Shown piece by piece: positions 6,880-15,771 of a stretch of DNA of 64,000 bases (position 1 is the first letter of the stretch; each line of letters starts with the position of its first letter). A model generated the notes under the pieces. The model had not been told where the DNA came from. It ran no database searches and was given only the letters and a program-made list of their open reading frames with translations. Origin of the DNA: Prosthecobacter debontii (GTDB lineage: Bacteria; Verrucomicrobiota; Verrucomicrobiia; Chthoniobacterales; Chthoniobacteraceae). Where the stretch lies: assembly GCA_945861385.1 (NCBI GenBank), contig CAMAUI010000002.1, positions 1 to 64,000 on the forward strand, given 5' to 3'. Both the position numbers and the translations under genes were made by a program.

Positions 6880-8268
6880 ATGAAAACAAACCACACCTCA
6901 ACGCATCCCGTCACCCGCCGCACCTTCCTGAAAAACGGCGCCATCCTCACCGCCGGCATCGCCGCGCTCTCGCCGCGGGCACGCGCGCAGACGAACAAGA
7001 ACGGCAAATTGCAAATCTACCACGTCGGCACCGGCGGCAGCATCGCGCCGCACGATCGCATGCAGTTGAAAAAGCACGCCGATGTCGTCTTCTCAGGTCT
7101 TTGCGATGTGGATTCCAACGCGCTCGCGAAGGTCTCGAAGGAGCATCCCGATGCGTTCACCTGCCGCGATTTCCGCGAGGGCTTCGAGAAGCACGCCGAC
7201 AAATTCGACGCCGTCCTCTGCTGCACACCCGACCATAACCACGCCATCGTGGATCTCTACGCACTCAAGGCCAACAAGCACGTCTATGGGCAGAAACCGC
7301 TCGTGCAGCAGCTCTCCGAAGTCGTCGCCATCGAAGATGCCATCAAGGCACGCCCGACACTCATCACGCAAACCGGCAACCAGCGCATGGGGCCGGTGGG
7401 ACGCCAGCACGCGGTGGACATCCTGCGCCGTGGGCTGCTCGGCAAGGCGATCGAGGCGCACGTCTGGGTCGGCGGCCCGCCGGAGGGAAAGCAGGGCTAT
7501 TTCTGGTATGGCGGCCTGCAGGAGCCCACGCCGGCGCCGGCGAACATTGACTGGACGCTCTGGCTCGGTTGCGCACTCGACGCGCCACACCGCCCGGGGC
7601 TCATCAGCCTGCAATGGCGCTCTTCGTGGGACTACGGCACCGGCCAGCTCGGCGACTGGTGTACGCATCTTCTCGATGTCCTCTATTTCGCCTACGACCT
7701 GCCATCGCCGGTCGCCGTGCAGTGCCACACCCACGAGCCGAGCGGGTTCTACTACACGCGCTTCATGAAATCCACGCTGACCTACGCCGTTCCCGCCGAG
7801 CGCTTCGCGAACGGGCGTTTCGCCGTCACCTACGCGGACCAGTCCCAGGCGCCATCGCGTGCGTCACTCGGGCTGCCAGCGGGAAAATGGCCGGGCACGG
7901 GAACGCTCGTGGTCTGCGAAGGCGGCGTGCTGTTCGTCCAGCCGGAAGGCGGCGTCGAGGTCTGGATCGGCGGGAAGCCCGTTGATTTCAAGACCATCGC
8001 CGGCCAGGGAACGGTGACCGCGCGCAACCACTGGCATGCGTGGGTGGACAAAATCCTCGGCAAACCCGACGCATTCGTCCAGACGCCGTTCTCCTACGCC
8101 GCGGGCATCGCGGAAGCCGGCCTCCTTTGCGCAAAAGCGTCGCGCTTCCCGAATCAGGAACTCCGCTGGGACAAGGCGACACTCACCTTTCCGAACCACG
8201 CGGAGGCGACGAAGACCATCGTCCGCCGCGAATATCGCAAGGGATACGAACTGCCCACGTTTACCTGA
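6880..8268 (+). CDS. Gfo/Idh/MocA-family oxidoreductase with Tat signal
   Basis: 462-residue NAD(P)-dependent sugar dehydrogenase-like protein predicted to be exported folded. Start ATG 6880 is chosen because it places the twin-arginine signal (TRRTFLKNGAILTAG) at the N-terminus, with cleavage after RARAQ. The Rossmann domain follows (IYHVGTGGSIAPHD, CDVDSNALAKV, AVLCCTPDHNHAIV). The usual EKP motif appears as YGQKPLVQQ, keeping the Lys. The C-terminal half has the predicted alpha/beta domain, with NHWHAWVDKILG near the end. Exported members of this family are plentiful in Verrucomicrobia and Planctomycetes and act on sugar derivatives, but the substrate is unknown. It stands alone in front of the polysaccharide locus. 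Confidence 0.88.
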   Translation: MKTNHTSTHPVTRRTFLKNGAILTAGIAALSPRARAQTNKNGKLQIYHVGTGGSIAPHDRMQLKKHADVVFSGLCDVDSNALAKVSKEHPDAFTCRDFREGFEKHADKFDAVLCCTPDHNHAIVDLYALKANKHVYGQKPLVQQLSEVVAIEDAIKARPTLITQTGNQRMGPVGRQHAVDILRRGLLGKAIEAHVWVGGPPEGKQGYFWYGGLQEPTPAPANIDWTLWLGCALDAPHRPGLISLQWRSSWDYGTGQLGDWCTHLLDVLYFAYDLPSPVAVQCHTHEPSGFYYTRFMKSTLTYAVPAERFANGRFAVTYADQSQAPSRASLGLPAGKWPGTGTLVVCEGGVLFVQPEGGVEVWIGGKPVDFKTIAGQGTVTARNHWHAWVDKILGKPDAFVQTPFSYAAGIAEAGLLCAKASRFPNQELRWDKATLTFPNHAEATKTIVRREYRKGYELPTFT

Positions 8269-8462
8269 GCCCTGCCGATACGGCGCACGCCATGGCCGCG
8301 CCGGGAGGACTGCAACCGCATATTTCACAGACGGAGCAGCGCCGTGCGTAGCGCGCCCGTAGCGGAGAGAGGGTGTGAATTTGCCGCGCGAACTCCGGGC
8401 CTTTTGTTTATGCGCTTTACAAAGGAATTCTGAAAACTGAGGGCTGTCGGGTTCGACACCTC

Positions 8463-9050
8463 ATGCTCATCGCGTTTAACAAGCCCTACGGGGTAATCAG
8501 TCAATTTACGCCCGACGGATCCAGGCACCGCACACTCGCGGAGTTCGGCTTTCCGCCGGATGTGTACCCGATCGGGCGACTCGACGCCGAAAGCGAGGGC
8601 CTCCTCCTGCTGAGCGACGAGCCGTTCCTGAACAAAAAACTTCTCGCCCCCGAGAACGCCCACGCCCGCACCTACTGGGCGCAGGTCGAGCGAATCCCCA
8701 CCGCGGAATCCCTCGCCGGTCTTCAGCGCGGCGTCCTGCTCGCCGGCCATGCCACGCTCCCGTGCCGCGCATGGCTCCTCGATCCGCAGCCATTCATCCC
8801 CCCGCGCAATCCGCCCATCCGCTTCCGCAAAAACGTCCCCGATTGCTGGATCGCGCTCTCGTTGATCGAGGGAAAAAATCATCAGGTCCGGCGCATGACC
8901 GCCGCCATCGGCCATCCCACGCTCCGGCTGATCCGCGTCCGCATCGGGGAACTGGATCTCGAAGGCCTCGCGACCGGCCACTGGCGCGAACTCAGCCCCG
9001 GCGAACGCGCGCGAGCCTTCGCGGGCAGCCGCGCAGGCCGCGCGGCGTAG
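8463..9050 (+). CDS. rluE: RluE-like 23S rRNA pseudouridine synthase
   Basis: 195-residue enzyme of the RsuA/RluE family that isomerises uridine to pseudouridine in rRNA. The start gives MLIAFNKPYGVISQF, the canonical beginning of this subfamily. The catalytic Asp lies in IGRLDAESEGLLLLSDE (about residues 38-54), and the family motif EGKNHQVRRMTAAIGHPTL is near 140-158. The N-terminal S4 domain is absent, as in RluE. A rho-independent terminator at 9103-9140 follows. The preceding roughly 190 bases contain no gene. Confidence 0.9.
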   Translation: MLIAFNKPYGVISQFTPDGSRHRTLAEFGFPPDVYPIGRLDAESEGLLLLSDEPFLNKKLLAPENAHARTYWAQVERIPTAESLAGLQRGVLLAGHATLPCRAWLLDPQPFIPPRNPPIRFRKNVPDCWIALSLIEGKNHQVRRMTAAIGHPTLRLIRVRIGELDLEGLATGHWRELSPGERARAFAGSRAGRAA

Positions 9051-9102
9051 CATCGGGCTGCGCTTCCTGCCGGGGTGGCGGCGCAACTTTTTACTGGCCA
9101 CC

Positions 9103-9140
9103 AGCGGATGCGCCTGCGGGGAATGCATCCGCTTCTTTTT
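9103..9140 (+). terminator. Rho-independent terminator after rluE
   Basis: A 9-bp stem, agcggatgc (9103-9111) pairing with gcatccgct (9125-9133), is followed by tcttttt. It lies 50 bases after the rluE stop and before the sulfatase gene. Confidence 0.75.
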
Positions 9141-9182
9141 CACCGCTGTGCGTGTGCGTGCGCATCGCCGATCCGATCCATC

Positions 9183-11618
9183 ATGAAAAATCTCGCCCTT
9201 TGCCTCCTCCTGCTCATCTCACCTTCCGCCCTTCGTGCCGCTGCGGCAGCAAGGCCGAACATCCTCTACATCCTCGCCGACGACCTCGGCTATGGCGATG
9301 TGCAGGCCCTGAATCCGGAGCGCGGAAAAATCAAGACGCCGCATCTCGACAAGCTTGCGGCACAGGGCATGGCCTTCACTGACGCGCACAGCGGTTCCTC
9401 CGTCTGCACTCCCACACGCTATGGTCTGCTCACCGGGCGCTACGCGTGGCGCACGCGGCTGCAAAACGGGGTGCTCGACGGCGCCTCGAAACCGCTGATC
9501 GCAGCCGACCGGCTGACGGTCGCGGCACTGCTGAAACAGCACGGCTATTTCACCGCCGCCGTCGGAAAGTGGCATCTCGGCATGAACCTGCCCCCCGCCC
9601 AAAAGCTCGCCGAGCCGATCACCGAGGGGCCGCTCGCCCGCGGGTTCGATTACTTTTTTGGCATCAGCGCGTCGCTGGACATGCCGCCCTTCGCATTCAT
9701 CGAGAATGACCGCTACACGGAGGCCCCGACCGCGCAAAAACAATGGCTGCGGAAAGGGGCCGCCGCTCCAGGCTTCGAGGCGGTGGACGTGCTGCCCGCG
9801 CTCTCGCGCAAGACTGTCGAGATCATCGGCCAGCGCGCCGCGGATGCCAGGGCGGGCAAGCCGTTTTTCATCTACCTGCCGCTGACCTCGCCGCACACGC
9901 CCATCCTGCCCACCTCCGAGTGGCAGGGAAAGAGCGGGCTCGGCGCTTACGGGGACTTCGTGATGCAGACCGATGCCGCGGTCGGTGAGATCTTCGGCGC
10001 GCTGGAAAAAACCGGCCTCGCCGAAAGCACACTCGTCATTTTCACCAGCGACAACGGCTGCTCCCCCGCCGCCGGCACTGGCAATCTGGAGAAGCAGGGC
10101 CACTTCGCCAGCGGGCAGTTTCGCGGCTTCAAGGCCGACATCTGGGAGGGCGGCCATCGCGTGCCCTTCCTCGTGCGCTGGCCGGGGAAAGTGAAAGCCG
10201 GCTCGCAAAACACGCGGCTGATCTGCCACACCGACCTCATGGCGACATGCGCGGATGTCGTCGGCGCGAAACTTCCCGACAACGCCGGCGAGGACAGCGT
10301 GAGCTTCCTCCCCGCCCTGCTCGGCACTGACAAGCCCGCGCCGCGCGATGCCGTCGTACATCACAGCATCCAGGGGAAATTCGCCATCCGCCGCGGCCAG
10401 TGGAAGCTCGCGCTGTGCGCCGGCAGCGGCGGCTGGAGCAAGGGCGGTGGCCCGGAGTCGCCACAGCTCTACGACTTCGACGCAGACCCCGGCGAAACGA
10501 AAAATCTGGCCGCTGAAAAGCCCGGCATCGTCGCCGAACTCACGGCCCTGATGGAGAAATTTGTCACCGAAGGCCGCAGCACCCCAGGCCCGAAACAGGC
10601 GAACGATGTGCCCGTGGTTTTTCCCGGCGCACGCCCGCAGCCGGGGAAAGCGCCCCCTGCTGCCGCGGACAAGACTGCTTCGCCCGCCCAAGTCACCGGG
10701 CCATTGCCCGCGCCCGCCGCCGCCGAGACTTCCGGAGGCTGGCGGAAGTTCGCTGGCAATCCAGTGATGGGTGGAAAATACGGGACATGCTTCGACATCT
10801 CGGTTTTGCGCGAGGGCGACACCTGGCGGATGTATCTTTCCTGGCGGCCGAAAAAATCGCTCGCGATGGTCGAGAGCAAGGATGGCATCCATTGGAGCGA
10901 GCCGCCGCGGATCGTGTTTGGCCCGCGCGCGGAGACGGGCTGGGAGGATGAAATCAACCGGCCCTGCGTGCTGAAGAAGGGCGACACTTATCATCTGTGG
11001 TACACCGGCCAGACCAAAACCCGATCGTGGATCGGCTACGCGACCAGCATGGACGGCGTGAATTGGAAACGCATGAGCGACAAGCCGGTGCTGACCGCCG
11101 ATCAGCCGTGGGAGTTGAACCTCGCCGTGATGTGCCCGTCGGTTCTCTGGGACGAGGCGACCAGGCTTTTCCGCATGTGGTACTCCGGCGGCGAACAGGG
11201 TGAACCGAATGCGATCGGCTACGCCACCAGCCCGGACGGGCTTGTCTGGACAAAGCACGCGGCCAATCCTGTCTTCACCGCGGAGCCGAAAAGTCCGTGG
11301 GAAAAGCACAAGGTCACCGGATGCCAGGTCGAGAAAGTCGGTGACTGGCACGTGATGTTTTACATCGGCTTTCAGGATGAAGCGACGGCGCGAATCTGCC
11401 TGGCGCGCAGCAAGGACGGCATCACCAACTGGCAGCGACATCCCGCAAACCCGGTCATCTCCCCCGGTAAAAACAAATGGGACCACCTCGCATGCTACAA
11501 GCCTTATGCAATTTTTGACGGCGGGAAATGGCTGCTCTGGTACAACGGCCGCCAGGACAGCCTGGAACAAATCGGTGTTGCGCTCCACGAAGGAAAGGAT
11601 TTGGGATTTGAGAAATGA
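9183..11618 (+). CDS. Secreted sulfatase fused to a GH43/GH130-like beta-propeller
   Basis: 811-residue two-domain exported enzyme. Start ATG 9183 gives the signal peptide MKNLALCLLLLISPSALRA. Residues 24-465 are a type I sulfatase: ILYILADDLGYGDV supplies metal-binding Asp residues, SSVCTPTRYGLLTGRY carries the Cys (about 75) that is converted to formylglycine, and KWHLG and FTSDNG are further active-site motifs. After a Pro/Ala linker, residues 518-811 form a repeated pattern (WYTGQ, IGYATSMDGVNWKR, IGYATSPDGLVWTK, ICLARSKDGITNWQ) typical of five-bladed propeller glycosidases and phosphorylases of the GH43/GH130/GH32 kind. It would desulfate and possibly cleave one glycan. The stop overlaps the next start (ATGA), so it is the first gene of an operon. 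The sulfatase is certain; the glycosidase activity is inferred. Confidence 0.9.
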   Translation: MKNLALCLLLLISPSALRAAAAARPNILYILADDLGYGDVQALNPERGKIKTPHLDKLAAQGMAFTDAHSGSSVCTPTRYGLLTGRYAWRTRLQNGVLDGASKPLIAADRLTVAALLKQHGYFTAAVGKWHLGMNLPPAQKLAEPITEGPLARGFDYFFGISASLDMPPFAFIENDRYTEAPTAQKQWLRKGAAAPGFEAVDVLPALSRKTVEIIGQRAADARAGKPFFIYLPLTSPHTPILPTSEWQGKSGLGAYGDFVMQTDAAVGEIFGALEKTGLAESTLVIFTSDNGCSPAAGTGNLEKQGHFASGQFRGFKADIWEGGHRVPFLVRWPGKVKAGSQNTRLICHTDLMATCADVVGAKLPDNAGEDSVSFLPALLGTDKPAPRDAVVHHSIQGKFAIRRGQWKLALCAGSGGWSKGGGPESPQLYDFDADPGETKNLAAEKPGIVAELTALMEKFVTEGRSTPGPKQANDVPVVFPGARPQPGKAPPAAADKTASPAQVTGPLPAPAAAETSGGWRKFAGNPVMGGKYGTCFDISVLREGDTWRMYLSWRPKKSLAMVESKDGIHWSEPPRIVFGPRAETGWEDEINRPCVLKKGDTYHLWYTGQTKTRSWIGYATSMDGVNWKRMSDKPVLTADQPWELNLAVMCPSVLWDEATRLFRMWYSGGEQGEPNAIGYATSPDGLVWTKHAANPVFTAEPKSPWEKHKVTGCQVEKVGDWHVMFYIGFQDEATARICLARSKDGITNWQRHPANPVISPGKNKWDHLACYKPYAIFDGGKWLLWYNGRQDSLEQIGVALHEGKDLGFEK

Positions 11619-13678
11619 AACCGCCGATCATGAAACCACTCGTCACCATCCTGCTCTCCGCGCTCTCACTCGCCGCGGACGGCGCGGAGCCGGATGCACT
11701 CAAGGACAAAACCCTCGTCGTCTGGGTCGCGCCAGCCAACCTGACCCAGCGCGGCGGAAGCGCACTTACCATCGAGGACGGACGTGATCATTTCGATGCC
11801 GTCGTGTTTGGTGAGGTGACGCCCGCAAAATGGATGGCCGGCAGCGATCATTGGCACCGCTCGCAGAAGAACCAGGGGGACTTCCCTGGCGAGGATTCAG
11901 CCCCGGGGACATTTGTGCAGATGGCGATCGTTTACTCGGGCCGACAGGTCACCGTTTACCGGAATGGAAAGGTGTATTCGCAACATGCGATCACGGGCGA
12001 TCTCCTGGAGTTCGGACCGGCCAGCACAGTGGGGATCGGGAAACGGCATCGCGCCCAGACCGCCCCTGCGCATTTCGCCGGGGCGATTGATGACGCCCGC
12101 ATTTACGCGCAAGCCCTGTCGGCGGAGCAAATCGCCAGCCTGAAACCGAACGCGGCATCGGAGCCAACACCGTGGGCATGGTGGACTTTCGACGACAAGA
12201 AAGCGGAGGATCAGACTGCACGCTTCCCGATCACCCAGCTTACGGGCGGCGCAAAAGTGGAGGACGGCAAACTGGTGCTGGACGGAGTTCGCGCGGAGTT
12301 CCTCGCCAAGACCGGCAAGGAGGTTCCGTTCGCCTACGAAAAGCCTTCGCGCCCGGCCAGTCCGCCGGCGAATTGGCTGACCTATCACCTCGCACATCCC
12401 GGCCCCGGCAACGGGATGCCGGGCGATCCCAATTGCGCCTTCTTTTGGAAGGGACGCTATCACCTTCACTACATCTACGCCCACCGCGACGGGTTCTCCT
12501 TCGCACATGTTTCCAGCACCGACATGTTGCATTGGAAGTGGCACCCGACCACGCTCACCCCGCCGAAGACCAGACACGGGATGTTCAGCGGCACCGGTTT
12601 TTTCACGAAGGAAGGCCGGCCTGCGATCATCTACCACGGACAAGGATCGGGGCGGAATCAGATCGCCATTGCGGAAGATGACGAGCTGGAGAAATGGAGC
12701 GAGCCGATGGCACTCGAACCGATCATCCGGCCCGGCCAGGACGGGGGCAAAATCGCGAACTGGGATCCGGATGCGTGGATGGATGGCGGCAATTACTACG
12801 CGCTCTCCGGCGGTTCACCCGGCAGCGGAAAGCCCCCCACCCTCTTCAAGTCCGCCGATCTCAAGAGCTGGGATTACCTCGGCCTCTTCCTCACCACCGA
12901 CATGCCGGATGTGAAGAAAAACGAGGACATCTCCTGTCCCAATTTTTTCAAGATCGGTAAAAAGGACATGCTCCTCTGCATCAGCCACACCCTTGGCTGC
13001 CGCTACTATCTCGGAGAATGGAAGGGTGAGAAATTCACGCCCGACTTTCATGCGCGCATGAACTGGAAGGGCTGGGATTTCTTCGCGCCGGAGAGCGTGC
13101 TGACCCCCGACGGCCGCCGAGTGATGTGGGCGTGGTGCAATCTCGGCTTTCCTCAGACCGGCATCCAGTCGCTGCCGCGCGAACTGAGCCTGCCGGAGGA
13201 CGGCGTGCTCCGCATCAAACCCCTGCGCGAACTCGAGACGCTCCGGCACGGTGAAAAGAGCGAAGCCGGCTTTTCCGTGAAGGCTGATTCTCCGGCGATG
13301 CTCAAGGACATTGCCGGGGACGACATTGAATTGAAGATTTCCATCCAGCCGGGCACCGCAGCGCAGTTTGGTGTCGAGCTTTACTGCGACAAGGACGGCA
13401 GGAGCGGCTTCCCGATCACGGTGGATCGCGGCAGCAAGACCCTGAGCCTTGGCGCCACAAAGGCTCCCTTCGAATTGAAAGCCGGGGAAAACCTCGAACT
13501 GCGCGTCTTCCTCGACAAAAACATGATCGAAGTTTTCGCCAACGAACGGCAGGCTGTCGTCGCCTCCCACAAGTATGCGGCCGGAAATACAGGCATCCGC
13601 CTTTTCAGCAAAGGCGGTGATGTCATGGTGAAAGATATTAAAAGCTGGAAGATGAAATCCACCTACGCGGAGCAATGA
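11615..13678 (+). CDS. LamG plus GH32-type glycosidase, secreted
   Basis: 687-residue exported protein overlapping the sulfatase by four bases. ATG 11615 or ATG 11630 (MKPLVTILLSALSL) could be the start; both give a signal peptide. Residues 25-165 form a LamG/concanavalin-like sugar-binding domain ending GAIDDARIYAQALSAEQIAS. The GH32 five-bladed propeller follows, with the nucleophile block near 269 (MPGDPNCAFFWKGRYHLHY) and the RDP-type block near 382 (NWDPDAWMDGGNYY). The EC block near 438 reads EDISCPNFFKIG. The C-terminal beta-sandwich ends with VFLDKNMIEVFANERQ, which is diagnostic of GH32. Likely substrate is a beta-fructan or related fructoside. The acid/base Glu of the EC motif aligns with Ser, so its chemistry or subfamily is unusual. 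Confidence 0.88.
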   Translation: MKPPIMKPLVTILLSALSLAADGAEPDALKDKTLVVWVAPANLTQRGGSALTIEDGRDHFDAVVFGEVTPAKWMAGSDHWHRSQKNQGDFPGEDSAPGTFVQMAIVYSGRQVTVYRNGKVYSQHAITGDLLEFGPASTVGIGKRHRAQTAPAHFAGAIDDARIYAQALSAEQIASLKPNAASEPTPWAWWTFDDKKAEDQTARFPITQLTGGAKVEDGKLVLDGVRAEFLAKTGKEVPFAYEKPSRPASPPANWLTYHLAHPGPGNGMPGDPNCAFFWKGRYHLHYIYAHRDGFSFAHVSSTDMLHWKWHPTTLTPPKTRHGMFSGTGFFTKEGRPAIIYHGQGSGRNQIAIAEDDELEKWSEPMALEPIIRPGQDGGKIANWDPDAWMDGGNYYALSGGSPGSGKPPTLFKSADLKSWDYLGLFLTTDMPDVKKNEDISCPNFFKIGKKDMLLCISHTLGCRYYLGEWKGEKFTPDFHARMNWKGWDFFAPESVLTPDGRRVMWAWCNLGFPQTGIQSLPRELSLPEDGVLRIKPLRELETLRHGEKSEAGFSVKADSPAMLKDIAGDDIELKISIQPGTAAQFGVELYCDKDGRSGFPITVDRGSKTLSLGATKAPFELKAGENLELRVFLDKNMIEVFANERQAVVASHKYAAGNTGIRLFSKGGDVMVKDIKSWKMKSTYAEQ

Positions 13679-13715
13679 GCCGGAATCCGCGGCAACCACT
13701 CCGGAACAACCAACC

Positions 13716-14840
13716 ATGAAGCTCTCACTTCTCGCAATCGCCGCCTTCCTGGCCGCTCCACTGTCCGCGGCAACCCTCACCATTGCAGGGCCCACGGACT
13801 TTCAAGTCATCCAGCGCGAGTCCAAAAACAAGGGCGCCATCCCGATCAGCGGCGGTCTCGCGGACGCCGATGCAAAGGACGTGGCGATCGAGGCGCGCCT
13901 CGTCATTGACGGGAAAGCGGAGGAGTGGAGGAAGTTGCAGCCCGCATTCACAGGAGCAGCGTTCGAGGCGAAAATGGACGCCCCGGCTGGTGGCTGGTAC
14001 CGCCTCGAAGTCCGGGCTTCGAGTGGAGGAAAGACGCTTTCCGAGACGGCAGTCGAACATGTCGGCGTGGGTGAGGTTTTCGTCGTCGCGGGCCAGTCGA
14101 ACTCCGCCAATCACGGCGCAGAAAAGCAACGCACGAAAACGGGCAGGATTGCCACCTTCCACGGCAAACGCTGGCAGCTCTCCAATGACCCCCAGCCCGG
14201 AGCAAGCGGCGGCGGCGGCAGTTTCGTCCCTCCGTTTGGCGACGCGATTGCGGAGCGCTTCGCAGTTCCCGTGGGCTTCATCGCCTGCGGCATCGGAGCC
14301 ACGAGTGTCCGTGAATGGCTGCCAAAAGGGAGCACTTTCCCGAATCCGCCCACCATCGAGGGCAACGTGAGAAAACTTCCCGGCGGCGAATGGGAGAGCA
14401 AAGGAGCGGCTTACACGTCATTCGTCGCCCGGATGAAACAACTCCCTACGCGAGGCTTCCGCGCCGTGCTCTGGCACCAGGGCGAGAGCGACGCCAACCA
14501 GGCGGACAAGACGCGGACGCTCCCCGGGAATCTGTATCGCGAATACTTGGAAAAACTCATCTGCGAATCACGCCGCGAGACCGGCTGGGACGTTCCGTGG
14601 TTTGTGGCCCAGGTGAGCTACCATGTTCCGGGCGACGAAGCCTCGCCCGACATCCGCGCCGCGCAAGCGTCGTTGTGGAAGGACGGCGTCGCGCTCGAGG
14701 GGCCCGACAGCGATGCCATCAAGGGCAGCCTTCGCGAGAGCGGCGGCAAAGGGGTCCACTTCAGCGGCCCTGGCCTCCGCGAACATGCGGCGCGCTGGGT
14801 GGAAAAAGTCGCGCCATGGCTCGAGCAACAATTGAAATGA
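13716..14840 (+). CDS. SASA/CE6-type carbohydrate esterase
   Basis: 374-residue secreted esterase of the sialate O-acetylesterase-like (SASA, DUF303) family, which removes acetyl groups from sugars. The signal peptide is MKLSLLAIAAFLAAPLSAAT. A beta-rich N-terminal domain (about 20-110) precedes the SGNH core. The nucleophile Ser lies in VFVVAGQSNSANHG (about 123-136), block III is LWHQGESDANQ (about 250), and the catalytic His is in GVHFSGPGLREHAARW near the C-terminus. It lies 37 bases after the GH32 gene and two bases before the next gene, consistent with one operon for a sulfated, acetylated polysaccharide. Confidence 0.88.
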   Translation: MKLSLLAIAAFLAAPLSAATLTIAGPTDFQVIQRESKNKGAIPISGGLADADAKDVAIEARLVIDGKAEEWRKLQPAFTGAAFEAKMDAPAGGWYRLEVRASSGGKTLSETAVEHVGVGEVFVVAGQSNSANHGAEKQRTKTGRIATFHGKRWQLSNDPQPGASGGGGSFVPPFGDAIAERFAVPVGFIACGIGATSVREWLPKGSTFPNPPTIEGNVRKLPGGEWESKGAAYTSFVARMKQLPTRGFRAVLWHQGESDANQADKTRTLPGNLYREYLEKLICESRRETGWDVPWFVAQVSYHVPGDEASPDIRAAQASLWKDGVALEGPDSDAIKGSLRESGGKGVHFSGPGLREHAARWVEKVAPWLEQQLK

Positions 14841-14841
14841 T

Positions 14842-15675
14842 ATGAAACATCTCATCAGCATTCTCGTCGCCGCGTCCATTCACGCCGCGCCCGCGCATTT
14901 GCCGAGGGATCTCATCCTCGATCTCGACGCTGATCGCGGCGTCACCGTCGAGGACGGTGACCGCGTCTCGCTCTGGCAGAACCAGGTCGCCGGCTTTGCT
15001 GGCAGGGATTTCGTCAAGCGCGATGCAGGCCGCAAAAAAGCCGGGGCTGGCCGCCCTTCCTTGCGCAAGGAGGTCAAGGAACTCAACGGTCACAGCGCCC
15101 TCGTCTTCCTGCAGCAGGAACTCGTGTGCATGGACGAAAAAGCCTTCGACTCGCTCACTCAGGGTGGCGGTTGCACCTGGGTGACCGTGATCGCCGTACG
15201 AGAGCAGCGCGTCGGCCTCAAGGACGTGAACTCATTTTTCGGCAACTTGAGAAACGACGGCAACTTCGAGGGCATCTGGGGCTGCGTGAACGACGACAAC
15301 ACGGTCTGGTGGGGTGCGCGCAACGGGATCACCTTCGGTCGTTTCGACGCCAACAACCCGCAACTGCTCGGCCCGAAACTCGAGAAGGGACGGTTCACCA
15401 TTGTGGCCGGACGCATGGGAGCCGGCACCGAGAAGGTGAAATTGGAAATTTTTTCCGGAGACACGAAACCGGCAGCCGCCACGGAGATCCGGGTGAACCC
15501 GAAAGCCAACCCGTCGAAGCTCGCCATGGGACAGGAGCGCGACGCCACCAATCATCCCGGCCACGAGTCTTTCGATGGCGAGATTGCGCGCTTCCTGATC
15601 TTCGCACGCCCGCTCGACGACGCGGAGTTGAAGGCCCTGTTTTCATCACTGAGGGAAACCTATGGCATCCGGTAA
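14842..15675 (+). CDS. Secreted LamG/concanavalin-like protein
   Basis: 277-residue exported protein with signal peptide MKHLISILVAASIHAAPAH. LILDLDADRGVTVEDGDRVSLWQNQV and the closing GEIARFLIFARPLDDAELKALF are the typical first and last strands of a LamG/concanavalin A-like jelly-roll. No catalytic motif is seen. It starts two bases after the esterase stop, so it belongs to the same operon and probably binds the substrate polysaccharide. Related domains occur in many Verrucomicrobia proteins of unknown role. Confidence 0.75.
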   Translation: MKHLISILVAASIHAAPAHLPRDLILDLDADRGVTVEDGDRVSLWQNQVAGFAGRDFVKRDAGRKKAGAGRPSLRKEVKELNGHSALVFLQQELVCMDEKAFDSLTQGGGCTWVTVIAVREQRVGLKDVNSFFGNLRNDGNFEGIWGCVNDDNTVWWGARNGITFGRFDANNPQLLGPKLEKGRFTIVAGRMGAGTEKVKLEIFSGDTKPAAATEIRVNPKANPSKLAMGQERDATNHPGHESFDGEIARFLIFARPLDDAELKALFSSLRETYGIR

Positions 15676-15771
15676 ACAGGCGGGAGAGCGCGAGGGCTGC
15701 ATTAAACGAAACAAACGCAGGTGTTGTCGGTTGCGCGTCATGTGTTCACATTGTGGCCACACAAACAGGAT

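Noticed and set aside
6503-6901. Minus-strand frame that might be a transposase scrap
   Set aside because: No transposase signature or inverted ends recognised; too weak to call an insertion sequence.
8440-8470. tRNA-like T-loop string (gggttcgacacc)
   Set aside because: No acceptor stem, anticodon arm or D-arm could be built around it.
9219-11588. 789-residue minus-strand frame opposite the sulfatase gene
   Set aside because: Antisense shadow of a high-GC gene; the plus strand has clear sulfatase and propeller motifs.
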